From: Streptomyces endophytica
Lineage (GTDB): Bacteria; Actinomycetota; Actinomycetes; Streptomycetales; Streptomycetaceae
DNA: 64,000 bases
Assembly (NCBI RefSeq): GCF_026153355.1
Contig: NZ_CP110636.1
Coordinates: forward strand, 744,001 to 808,000
Direction: 5' to 3'
Positions 46,741 to 53,915 of this stretch are shown piece after piece. Every line of letters starts with the position of its first letter. Position 1 is the first letter of the stretch. The notes under the pieces were generated by a model. That model saw nothing but the letters and a program-made list of their open reading frames with translations. It had not been told where the DNA came from and searched no databases. A program made the position numbers and the translations under genes.

Positions 46741-46790
46741 GAAGGTGGTGTCAGCGCTGCCCTGCCGGCCGCCCGGACCTGCCCGGCGCC

Positions 46791-47108
46791 TTACTGCATC
46801 ACGGCGATGGCCAGCGCCCGGCGGGCCCGGAGCGACGCGCGCTCGGCACGCCGCTGCATCCGCCGCGCGGCGGCGAGCCGGTGCCCCCTGCGTTCGGACT
46901 CGGCCTCCCGCAGGCGTTCATGCATATGCGCACGGGCCAGGGCTTCTGGGATGAGTTGCATGGCGAGGTTCCTGTTCTGACGCGACTCGATGGCGTCGGC
47001 GTTCGCGGGGACGGGGGTGTCGGTGAAGATCGGGTTCATCGTGTGGTCCTGCTTCTTGGGATCCCGTGTGACGGGACGGTCGATCGTTCCTGTGCCGGTG
47101 GTGTTCAT
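46791..47108 (-). CDS. Small basic protein coupled to wblC
   Basis: A 105-residue protein of unknown function, very rich in Arg and Ala in its second half (LAAARRMQRRAERASLRARR), probably a single long basic helix. Its ATG (47108) overlaps the wblC stop in ATGA, indicating translational coupling. An internal ATG (MNPIFTDTPVP, about 47039) preceded by CAGGA is an alternative start. Being in the same attenuated transcript, it would be produced with WblC under translation stress. Confidence 0.65.
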   Translation of the reverse strand: MNTTGTGTIDRPVTRDPKKQDHTMNPIFTDTPVPANADAIESRQNRNLAMQLIPEALARAHMHERLREAESERRGHRLAAARRMQRRAERASLRARRALAIAVMQ

Positions 47109-47458
47109 GCCGCGACCGGGTTCTTGCGCGGACGGCCACGCGGACGCTTCCGCGGCACCACGACGCCCTGGACGAAGAGCTCGCCACCCCAGACACCCCA
47201 GGGCTCACGGCGGTCCTTGGCACCGGCGAGGCAGGCCTCACGCACCGGACAGGACTGGCACAGCGTCTTGGCGTACTCGACGTCGGCCGGGGACTCCGCG
47301 AAGAAGACCTCCGGGTCGTAGGTGCGGCACGGTACGGCGGCGCCGAGGCGGTCGATCTCGTCGTCGAGCTCGGTGAGGGGCAGCAAGGAGTTCTCCTGGA
47401 GGTCGGGCGGAGGGATCAGGTCGGTGGCTACGGACGGGGTGTGCGTCTGCAGTTGCAC
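47105..47458 (-). CDS. wblC: WhiB-family redox regulator WblC (WhiB7)
   Basis: A 117-residue iron-sulfur transcription factor that activates intrinsic antibiotic-resistance genes after ribosome inhibition. Four cluster Cys are present (VPCRTYDP, then LCQSCPVREAC), followed by the G(V/I)WGG turn (EPWGVWGGEL) and a C-terminal AT-hook (RPRGRPRKNP), which distinguishes the WhiB7/WblC branch. GTG 47458 is preceded by GAGGAAC. It is preceded by a long leader with its own ORF and a terminator hairpin, and followed by a coupled small gene. Confidence 0.95.
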   Translation of the reverse strand: MQLQTHTPSVATDLIPPPDLQENSLLPLTELDDEIDRLGAAVPCRTYDPEVFFAESPADVEYAKTLCQSCPVREACLAGAKDRREPWGVWGGELFVQGVVVPRKRPRGRPRKNPVAA

Positions 47459-47514
47459 GGTGTGTGTTCCTCGTCTGTTCGGCCCGCTGGTGGCGGGCGT
47501 GTGGGGCAAACAAA

Positions 47515-47549
47515 AGGGCCGCGGATCCCGGTGTGGGTTCCGCGGCCCT
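47515..47549 (-). terminator. Attenuator terminator in the wblC leader
   Basis: On the minus strand an 11-bp perfect stem (AGGGCCGCGGA with TCCGCGGCCCT) and a 13-base loop is followed directly by TTTTGTTTG, a canonical intrinsic terminator. It sits between the leader ORF stop (47575) and the wblC start (47458), so full-length wblC mRNA requires its disruption. Confidence 0.9.
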
Positions 47550-47561
47550 GGAAGGTGCCGA

Positions 47562-47579
47562 CCTGATCTGCCGATCAGG
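47562..47579 (-). promoter_or_regulatory. Hairpin over the leader-ORF stop codon
   Basis: CCTGATC and GATCAGG form a 7-bp stem with a 4-base loop. The TGA of the leader ORF (47577-47575) lies inside the first arm as transcribed, so a terminating ribosome would block this hairpin. Confidence 0.5.
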
Positions 47580-47904
47580 CTGGATCTCTCCAGGGTTCGA
47601 GGCCGCGGTAGGCCCACATGTCATGCTGCGTCTGGTACTGCTTCCGGGATTCGGCACCGTTGGCCGCCGCCGCGAAGGCAAAGGCATTCGCCTTGGCCGC
47701 GACTGCTACTGCCGCAGGTGCCTCGGTCGGTCGCGCGGTGCGCTCACTGCGGGTCAGCACAGCGAGGGACTCGGGGCGCGCGACCTCGGTACCGGAGAGG
47801 CGGCCGAAGCCGGACAGACCGGTGCCACGGAGCGAGGAGCCGAGCGTGCAGGTGGCGACGACCGAACGATCGGTCATTTTGTTGGTCTCGATGAAGCTGA
47901 TCAC
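47575..47904 (-). CDS. wblC leader ORF (regulatory uORF)
   Basis: A 109-residue reading frame. GTG 47904 is preceded by a strong GAGAGGAGG at 8-base spacing; it begins MISFIETNKMTDRSVVATC and contains an Ala-rich middle. An ATG at 47877 is a second possible start. It ends 26 bases before the attenuator stem. A uORF in the whiB7/wblC leader that senses stalled translation is established in actinobacteria. The segment CCGCGGCCT near its 3' end (plus-strand 47600-47608) can pair with the first arm of the terminator, an apparent antiterminator. Whether the peptide itself matters is unknown. Confidence 0.7.
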   Translation of the reverse strand: MISFIETNKMTDRSVVATCTLGSSLRGTGLSGFGRLSGTEVARPESLAVLTRSERTARPTEAPAAVAVAAKANAFAFAAAANGAESRKQYQTQHDMWAYRGLEPWRDPA

Positions 47905-47931
47905 TGGGCTCGCCTCCTCTCGGCGTCTCGG

Positions 47932-47953
47932 TGGAACGGGATAACCCGTTCCA
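47932..47953. promoter_or_regulatory. 22-bp palindrome in the wblC upstream region
   Basis: TGGAACGGG at 47932-47940 and CCCGTTCCA at 47945-47953 form a perfect 9-bp inverted repeat around ATAA. It lies about 28 bases upstream of the leader-ORF start, so it is either a promoter-proximal operator or a hairpin at the 5' end of the transcript. Confidence 0.55.
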
Positions 47954-48049
47954 GGGCGTTCAAGTACAGCACGGATCCATCGGATCTCGGAAAGTTCCGT
48001 TGTCTCCGTTGCTTCCGAAGGCTATGGGGATGCGCTCCGCGCGCGCAAA

Positions 48050-50278
48050 CTATTTTTCCGACGAGTTTTCCGCGGCGCCCGCGGACCCGTCGCCCGAGGC
48101 TCCTGTGAGCTCCTCGCCGGCACAGATCGCCAGCACGTCACTGCCGTAGCGGTCGAACTTGCGCCGCCCCACACCCGAGATGACCGCGAGCTCCGCTTCG
48201 GTTCCCGGCACCGCCTCGGCAATGGCCATCAGCGTCTTGTCCGTGAAGATGCAGTAGGCCGGCTGCCGGGACCGGGCCGCCTCCTCCGCCCGCCACGCGT
48301 GCAGCCGCTCGTACAGCGCCTCGTCGAGCTCGGCCGGGCAGTCCTCACACCGCATCAGCTTCATCTCGCCCGCGTCCGTCAGCGTCCGGTTGCACACCCG
48401 GCACCGGGCCGGAGCGCGGTGCCGGGGGCGCCGCGGCACCGCAGCCGCCGCCCCGCCGCGCTCCACGCCCCGCAGGACCGCGCCCTGCGTACGGCGCCCG
48501 GCCACCGCCCCCGAACCTGGCCGCAGCCCGGTCAGGAAGCGACTGGCGCTCCGCGAAGCCCGGCCCCCCGGGGACCGCGCCAGCGACCACGACAGCGCCA
48601 GATGATGCCGCGCACGGGTGACGCCCACATAGAGCAGCCGGCGCTCCTCCTCTATCTGCTCGTCCGTCCGGGCGTACGTGATCGGCATCATGCCCTCGGT
48701 CAGCCCCACCAGGAACACGGCGTCCCACTCCAGGCCCTTCGCGGCATGCAGCGAGGCCAGCGTCACCCCCTCGACCGTCGGCGCGTGCTGCGCGTTGGCC
48801 CGTTCGTCCAGCTCGGCGACGAAATCCGCCAGCGACGCCCCGGAGCGGGCCCGGGCGAACTCCTCGGCGAGCCGCACCAGTGCCGCCAGCGACTCCCAGC
48901 GATCCCGCACCGCCCCCGAACCGGCCGGCGGCTCGCTCGTCCAGCCCATGTGGCTGAGCACCGCCCGCACCTCCGCGGGCAGGTCCAGCGCATCGTCGAG
49001 CAGCGCGTCGTTCGCCCCGAAACGGGCCGCGCCGCGCAGCTTGATACCGGCCTCACGCACCTCCGGCCGCTCGAAGAACCGCTCCGCGCCCCGCAGCTGA
49101 TACGGCACGCCGACGTCCGCCAGCGCCTGCTCGTAGACCTCCGACTGGGCGTTGACCCGGAACAGCACCGCGATCTCACTGGCCGGCACCCCCGACGCGA
49201 TCAGATCCCGGATCCGGCGGGCGGTGCCCTCGGCCTCCGCGGGCTCGTCGGCGTACTCCGTGTACACCGGCTCCGGACCGGACTCGCGCTGCGAGACCAG
49301 CTCCAGGCGGTGCTCGGCCGCGCGCCCCTTGGCCTGCGAGAGCAGGCCGTTGGCGAGGTGGACGACCTGCGGGGTGGAACGGTAGTCCCGGACCAGCCGG
49401 ACGACGGTGGCCTGCGGATGGCGGGTGCGGAAGTTCAGGAGGTGGTCGGGGGTGGCGCCGGTGAAGCTGTAGATCGTCTGGCTGGCGTCACCCACCACGC
49501 ACAGGCTGTCGCGGTCCCCCAGCCACAGGTCCAGCAGCCGCTGCTGCAGCGGGCTGACGTCCTGGTACTCGTCGACGACGAAGTGCTGATACTGCGCACG
49601 GACCTGCTCGGCGATGTCGTGCCGGTCCTGCAGCACCCCGACCGTGAGCAACAGCACATCCTCGAAGTCGATGGCGCCCCGGTCGCGCTTGAGCTGCTCG
49701 TAGGTGGCATAGATCTGCCCCGTCTCGGCCGGGTCACGCGGCGCCTCCCGGCCCGCCTTGGCGACCGCGGCCGGATAGTCGGCCGGCACGGTCTGGGTGA
49801 CCTTGGACCACTCGATCTCGGCCGTGACGTCGCGCAGCTCATTGCGGTCCAGCCGGATCCGGCAACGCGCCCCCGCCTCCGCGACGAGCTGCGCCTTCCG
49901 CTCCAGCAGCCGCGGCAGCTCGCCGCCCACCGCCTTCGGCCAGAAGAACTGCAGCTGCCGCAGCGCCGCGGAATGGAACGTACGGGCCTGCACCCCGCCC
50001 GCCCCGAGCTGCCGCAGCCGCCCCCGCATCTCGCCCGCCGCACGCGCGGTGAACGTGACGGCGAGCACACTCGCGGGCTGCAGGATCCCGGCCCGCACCC
50101 CGTACGCGATCCGATGGGTGATCGCCCGCGTCTTGCCCGTACCGGCACCGGCCAGCACACACACCGGACCGTGCAGCGCCGTCGCGACCTCCCGCTGCTC
50201 CGGGTCGAGCCCGTCCAGCACCCCGTCGGCCGAGTCCGGGGCCGACGGGAAGAGAGAGGAGTCCGTTGCTGCTGTCAC
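48050..50278 (-). CDS. UvrD2-type DNA helicase with zinc motif and HRDC domain
   Basis: A 742-residue superfamily-1A helicase. Walker A is LAGAGTGKTRAITHR (about 42-56), Walker B is VVDEYQDVSPLQQ, and later motifs include GDASQTIYSFTGA and TLASHAAKGLEWD-type residues (TLASLHAAKGLEW). A tetracysteine module (CRVCNRTL, RCEDCP) and a C-terminal HRDC domain (TDKTLMAIAEAVPGTEAELA) are the signature of actinobacterial UvrD2. GTG 50278 is the first plausible start, with a weak ribosome binding site. Mycobacterial uvrD2 is next to whiB7 in the same way. Confidence 0.9.
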   Translation of the reverse strand: MTAATDSSLFPSAPDSADGVLDGLDPEQREVATALHGPVCVLAGAGTGKTRAITHRIAYGVRAGILQPASVLAVTFTARAAGEMRGRLRQLGAGGVQARTFHSAALRQLQFFWPKAVGGELPRLLERKAQLVAEAGARCRIRLDRNELRDVTAEIEWSKVTQTVPADYPAAVAKAGREAPRDPAETGQIYATYEQLKRDRGAIDFEDVLLLTVGVLQDRHDIAEQVRAQYQHFVVDEYQDVSPLQQRLLDLWLGDRDSLCVVGDASQTIYSFTGATPDHLLNFRTRHPQATVVRLVRDYRSTPQVVHLANGLLSQAKGRAAEHRLELVSQRESGPEPVYTEYADEPAEAEGTARRIRDLIASGVPASEIAVLFRVNAQSEVYEQALADVGVPYQLRGAERFFERPEVREAGIKLRGAARFGANDALLDDALDLPAEVRAVLSHMGWTSEPPAGSGAVRDRWESLAALVRLAEEFARARSGASLADFVAELDERANAQHAPTVEGVTLASLHAAKGLEWDAVFLVGLTEGMMPITYARTDEQIEEERRLLYVGVTRARHHLALSWSLARSPGGRASRSASRFLTGLRPGSGAVAGRRTQGAVLRGVERGGAAAAVPRRPRHRAPARCRVCNRTLTDAGEMKLMRCEDCPAELDEALYERLHAWRAEEAARSRQPAYCIFTDKTLMAIAEAVPGTEAELAVISGVGRRKFDRYGSDVLAICAGEELTGASGDGSAGAAENSSEK

Positions 50279-50430
50279 CCCGCCATGCTGCCAGGTCCAC
50301 CGGGATGGCCGGGAAGCCTGTCCACAGCCTTCCGCTCCCTGTCGTACGCATCACCGCCGCTGTGGACAGCCCCCGACGCGTTCCGCCGATGAGTGCTTTG
50401 CTTGATCCAACGGCCGGGCCAGGCAACCGA

Positions 50431-50457
50431 GCAGCCGAGCAGCCGAGCAGCCGAGCA
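50431..50457. repeat. 8-bp tandem repeat
   Basis: GCAGCCGA is repeated three times in succession, followed by a partial GCA copy, in the uvrD2-mrx1 gap. Confidence 0.8.
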
Positions 50458-50576
50458 AGGGTCGGGGGGCTGGGTGCCGGGGGTTGGGGTCGGAGGCCGG
50501 GGTCGGAGGCCGGGGCCGGGCTGAGGTGACGGCCGGCGGAGGCGTGCGGGCGTGGCCGACGTGAGGGGGCTGCGGG

Positions 50577-50626
50577 CCTGAGAGCGCTGCCGGCCTGAGA
50601 GCGGTGCCGGCCTGAGAGCGCTGCTG
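50577..50626. repeat. 17-bp tandem repeat
   Basis: CCTGAGAGCGCTGCCGG-type units begin at 50577, 50594 and 50611 with one substitution between copies. It is followed by a G-rich purine tract with GGGGTGGGGC-like motifs to about 50800. Confidence 0.8.
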
Positions 50627-50822
50627 TTGGGGGTGAGGGGAGGGGGGGTGGGGGTGGGGGCGCCCCCGGGGCCCCCACCAGGTTGTGGGCTCGGCTCGGC
50701 TGAGAGGTGGGGCCAGGGGTGGGGCGAGGCAGGGGTGGGGCAGGGGTGGGGCGAGGCTAGGCGGGACGAGGCGGGGCGGGGCGGGGCAGGGGCAGCCCCC
50801 GGGCCCCCGGCGAAGCCCCCCG

Positions 50823-50848
50823 GGAATTGCTCGCCCACCTCGTGCGTT
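50823..50848 (+). promoter_or_regulatory. SigR-dependent promoter of mrx1
   Basis: GGAAT at 50823-50827 and GTT at 50846-50848 with exactly 18 bases between match the SigR consensus. It lies 64 bases upstream of the mycoredoxin start codon. Confidence 0.85.
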
Positions 50849-50912
50849 GTGTCCCATGGCCGCGCCGAGTGGGCGGTACGAGGAACACGACTGACGAAGG
50901 AGCGCGGGGCGC

Positions 50913-51158
50913 ATGGCGGGCACTGTGACGATGTACAGCACCACCTGGTGCGGTTATTGCCGTCGGCTGAAGAGCCAGATGGACCGTGAGGGAATCGCGT
51001 ACACCGAGATCAACATCGAGCAGGACCCGGAGTCCGCGGCGTTCGTGGAGAAGGCCAACGGCGGCAACCAGACGGTGCCGACCGTGCTCTTCGCCGACGG
51101 TACGACGCTGACGAACCCGTCCCTGGCGCAGGTCAAGCAGAAGGTGGGCGTGGCCTGA
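50913..51158 (+). CDS. mrx1: Mycoredoxin (glutaredoxin-like)
   Basis: An 81-residue thioredoxin-fold oxidoreductase. The redox motif CGYC lies at residues 13-16 (STTWCGYCRR), and the substrate-binding loop TVPTVLF contains the cis-Pro. Mycoredoxin-1 reduces mixed disulfides with mycothiol, the main actinobacterial thiol. ATG 50913 follows GAAGGAG. A SigR-type promoter just upstream ties it to the thiol-stress regulon of sigR at 16.3-17 kb. Confidence 0.93.
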   Translation: MAGTVTMYSTTWCGYCRRLKSQMDREGIAYTEINIEQDPESAAFVEKANGGNQTVPTVLFADGTTLTNPSLAQVKQKVGVA

Positions 51159-51210
51159 CGGCCACCCGGCGGGCCGCCTGAGGCCCGCCACCCCCTGGCC
51201 CGGGGAGCGA

Positions 51211-51320
51211 CCGACGTGCACCCCAGGTCCCGGTGACGGACCGACGTGCACCCCAGGTCCCGGTGAGGGACCGACGTGCACCTCGGATGCCGGTGAGGGA
51301 CCGAGGTGTACGTGCACCAC
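51211..51320. repeat. 30-bp tandem repeat, about 3.5 copies
   Basis: Units beginning CCGACGTGCACC start at 51211, 51241 and 51271, with a diverged copy at 51301. The first two are almost identical over 30 bases. It is directly after mrx1 and before the terminator. A translated frame gives a monotonous Gly-Ala-Arg-Arg-Ser repeat and is not credible as a gene. Confidence 0.85.
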
Positions 51321-51324
51321 CGTC

Positions 51325-51378
51325 AAGGGCCGTCGTCCGGTTCCGTCGAGCAATCGATGGAACCGGACGACGGCCCTT
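51325..51378. terminator. Strong bidirectional terminator
   Basis: A perfect 20-bp stem (AAGGGCCGTCGTCCGGTTCC with its complement) and a 14-base loop between the convergent mrx1 and nudC genes, with TTT following the second arm on the plus strand. Confidence 0.9.
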
Positions 51379-51485
51379 TGCCATGCCCCTGCGGCTTTCT
51401 GCGCCCCTGCGTCATCCCGCGCCCACGCGGCTACCTGCGCGCCTGCATCATCCTGCGCGCGTGCGGCCTCGCCCGCCGCACCCCG

Positions 51486-52421
51486 TCACGGCTTCGGCAG
51501 CGGCTTGCCGTACCAGAGCTCGATCAGGCGGGCGGCGATGGAGATGCCGTAGGGCGGCAGGACCTCGCCGGATTCGAAGGCGGCGCGGAGGTCCTCGCGG
51601 GAGAACCAGCGGGCCTCTTCGATCTCCTCGCCGTCCACCTGGATCTCGGAGGAGGTGGCGCGGGCCATGAAGCCCAGCATCAGGCTGGAGGGGAAGGGCC
51701 AGGGCTGGCTGGCCACGTACTCCACGTCCCCGACGACGACGCCGGCCTCCTCGTAGACCTCACGGGCCACCGACTGCTCGATGGACTCCCCCGGCTCGAC
51801 GAAGCCGGCGAGGGTGGAGAAGCGGCCCTCGGGCCAGTGGACCTGGCGGCCGAGCAGGGCGCGGTCCTCCTCGTCGGTGACGAGCATGATCACGGCCGGG
51901 TCGGTACGGGGGTAGTGCTCGGCGCCGCAGGCGGGGCAGCGGCGGATGTGGCCGGCGGCGGCGATCACGGTGCGTTCGCCGCAGCGGGAGCAGAAGCGGT
52001 GCAGCCGCTGCCAGTTCTCCAGGGCGACGGCGTGGACGAGCAGGCCGGCGTCGCGGGGGGACAGCAGGAGGCCCGCCTCGCGCAGGCCGGCCGGGCGCGC
52101 GGACTGGTCGATGCGGCCGGGGAGGCTGTCCTTCTGGAGGGCGAAGTAGCTGACGCCCTCGTCGTCGGTGCCGAGGTAGTAGCGGTGCGCCTCGGTCAGC
52201 GGCGCCTCGAAGGACGGCGTCATGATCAGTTCGGTGCGGCCGTCGGGGGTGTCGTCGATCAGTGCCTGGCCGCCGGACACCACGAAGACGCGCGTCGTCG
52301 GGTGGCTCCAGGCCGCCGCCAGCCATGCCTCGTCGAGGCGGTGGTGGGCGGAGCGGTCGATGCCGCTCGGCGCGCTGAACGTGATCGGCCGGTCGGCGGT
52401 GTGCTCGGTCCAGGTGGTCAC
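51486..52421 (-). CDS. nudC: NADH pyrophosphatase NudC (RNA NAD-decapping type)
   Basis: A 311-residue NUDIX enzyme. It has the zinc ribbon CSRCGERTVIAAAGHIRRCP followed by ACG, a NUDIX box (GFVEPGESIEQSVAREVYEE then AGV) and the SQPWPFPSSLMLGF motif that is specific for NADH pyrophosphatases. It cleaves NAD(H) to NMN and AMP and can remove NAD caps from RNA. GTG 52421 follows GGGGGAG with a stretched spacer. It lies 77 bases downstream of the M20 peptidase gene on the same strand. Confidence 0.93.
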   Translation of the reverse strand: MTTWTEHTADRPITFSAPSGIDRSAHHRLDEAWLAAAWSHPTTRVFVVSGGQALIDDTPDGRTELIMTPSFEAPLTEAHRYYLGTDDEGVSYFALQKDSLPGRIDQSARPAGLREAGLLLSPRDAGLLVHAVALENWQRLHRFCSRCGERTVIAAAGHIRRCPACGAEHYPRTDPAVIMLVTDEEDRALLGRQVHWPEGRFSTLAGFVEPGESIEQSVAREVYEEAGVVVGDVEYVASQPWPFPSSLMLGFMARATSSEIQVDGEEIEEARWFSREDLRAAFESGEVLPPYGISIAARLIELWYGKPLPKP

Positions 52422-52498
52422 TGCTGTTTCCAACTCCCCCTGTGGCGTGGGTGATTGCTGCGTACGGGCGCGGAACGGTGCGGCGGGGCGCGGGGCGG

Positions 52499-53905
52499 TC
52501 AGGTCCGCTGCCAGGTCTCCGCCAGGTCGCCCCACAGGTGGGCGGCGGTTTCGACGCCCTTCATCAGCAGGTCGAGTTCGACCTTTTCGTTCGGCGCGTG
52601 CCAGCCGTCGGAGGGGACGGAGATGCCGAGGAAGAGGACCGGGGCGCCGAGGACGTCCTGGAGGTCGGCGGCCGGGCCGGAGCCGCCCTCGCGGGTGAAG
52701 CGGATCTTCTGGCCGAAGGCGCGTCCCATGGCACGGACGACGGACTGGAGCGCGGGGTGGTCGAGCGGGGTGAGGCAGGGCCGGGTGGCGCCCCAGAACG
52801 TGATCTCGTGCCGGATGCCGGGCGGGAGCTGGGCTGCGACCCAGTCGCGTACGGCCTGCTGGACGGCGGCCGGGTCCTGGCCGGCGACCAGCCGGAACGA
52901 GAGCTTCAGCTGGGCGGTGGACGGCACGATGGTTTTGCCGCCGGGGCCCTGGTAGCCGCCGCCGATGCCGTTGACCTCGGCGGTGGGACGGGCCCAGAGG
53001 CGTTCCAGGGTGGTGGTGCCGGCCTCGCCGAGGGTGGCGTGGGAGTGCGCGGTGCGCAGCCATTCCTCCTCGTCGAAGGGCAGCTCGGCGAAGAGTTCCC
53101 GTTCGCGGTCGGTGAGTTCGATCACGCCGTCGTAGAAGCCGGGGACGGCGACCCGGCGGTCGGCGTCGTGGAGGGCGGCGGCCAGCCGGGCGGCCTCGGT
53201 GGCGGGGTTGGGCACCGCGCCGCCGAAGGAGCCGGAGTGGATGTCCTGGTCGGGGCCGTACAGGTCGATCTGGCAGTCCGTCAGTCCGCGCATGCCGGTG
53301 CAGACGGTGGGGGTGTCCCTGGACCACATGCCGGTGTCGGAGACGATCACGGCGTCGCAGGCGAGGCGGTCGGCGTGCTTCTCGATCAGGGCGGGGAAGT
53401 TCGGGGAGCCGGACTCCTCCTCGCCCTCGATGAGCAGCTTGAGGTTGACGGCGGGCGCGGTGCGGCCGGCGGCGGCGAGGTGGGCGCGGACGCCGAGGGT
53501 GTGGAAGAACACCTGGCCCTTGTCGTCGGCGGCGCCGCGGGCGTAGAGCTTGCCGTCGACGATCTGCGGCGCGAAGGGGTCGGTGTGCCAGCCGTCCTCG
53601 CGGGCGGCGGGCTGCACGTCGTGGTGGCCGTAGACGAGCACGGTGGGGGCGGACGGGTCGCCGGAGGGCCATTCGGCGAAGACGGCGGGCAGGCCGTCGC
53701 CCTCGGTCTCCCAGATCTCGGCGGTGGGGAAGCCGGTGCCGGTGAGCTTGGCGGCGAGCCATTCGGCGCTGCGGCGTACGTCGGGGGCGCGGTCCGGGTC
53801 GGCGGACACGGAGGGGATGCGCAGCCACTCGGCGAGGTCGTCGAGGAAGGCGTCGCGGTGGCTGTCGAGGTACGCGCGGACGGCGCTGTCCGGGGTTGTG
53901 CTCAT
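52499..53905 (-). CDS. M20-family dipeptidase
   Basis: A 468-residue zinc peptidase of the M20 (CNDP-like) family. Metal ligands and catalytic residues appear in VLVYGHHDVQPA, RGAADDKGQVFFH and IEGEEESGSPNF, and the His of the dimerisation lid is in DIHSGSFGGAVPNP. The substrate is probably a dipeptide or N-acyl amino acid. ATG 53905 is 10 bases after adnB, suggesting cotranscription, although its function is unrelated to DNA repair. Confidence 0.9.
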   Translation of the reverse strand: MSTTPDSAVRAYLDSHRDAFLDDLAEWLRIPSVSADPDRAPDVRRSAEWLAAKLTGTGFPTAEIWETEGDGLPAVFAEWPSGDPSAPTVLVYGHHDVQPAAREDGWHTDPFAPQIVDGKLYARGAADDKGQVFFHTLGVRAHLAAAGRTAPAVNLKLLIEGEEESGSPNFPALIEKHADRLACDAVIVSDTGMWSRDTPTVCTGMRGLTDCQIDLYGPDQDIHSGSFGGAVPNPATEAARLAAALHDADRRVAVPGFYDGVIELTDRERELFAELPFDEEEWLRTAHSHATLGEAGTTTLERLWARPTAEVNGIGGGYQGPGGKTIVPSTAQLKLSFRLVAGQDPAAVQQAVRDWVAAQLPPGIRHEITFWGATRPCLTPLDHPALQSVVRAMGRAFGQKIRFTREGGSGPAADLQDVLGAPVLFLGISVPSDGWHAPNEKVELDLLMKGVETAAHLWGDLAETWQRT

Positions 53906-53915
53906 ACGACCGAGC

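Larger units (their letters stand above)
50279..50912. other. 634-base intergenic region with low-complexity repeats and the mrx1 promoter
   Basis: No gene is supported. Several short tandem repeats and G-rich tracts fill 50431-50800, and a SigR-type promoter lies at 50823-50848. The last 60 bases are the mrx1 leader. Confidence 0.7.
51159..51485. other. Intergenic region with tandem repeat and terminator
   Basis: The 327 bases between mrx1 and nudC contain a 30-bp tandem repeat and a 20-bp-stem terminator; 51380-51485 contains nothing I recognise. No gene is supported. Confidence 0.7.

Noticed and set aside
47464..48108. Plus-strand open frame across the wblC leader
   Set aside because: No plausible product. 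The minus strand carries the leader ORF with a strong ribosome binding site and the terminator in the correct orientation for wblC.
50431..50626. CRISPR-like array
   Set aside because: The repeats are 8 or 17 bases in direct tandem with no spacers and no cas genes nearby.
51211..51320. Repeat-containing small protein gene
   Set aside because: The open frames across the 30-bp repeat encode a monotonous Arg/Gly/Thr peptide without a ribosome binding site and run through the terminator.
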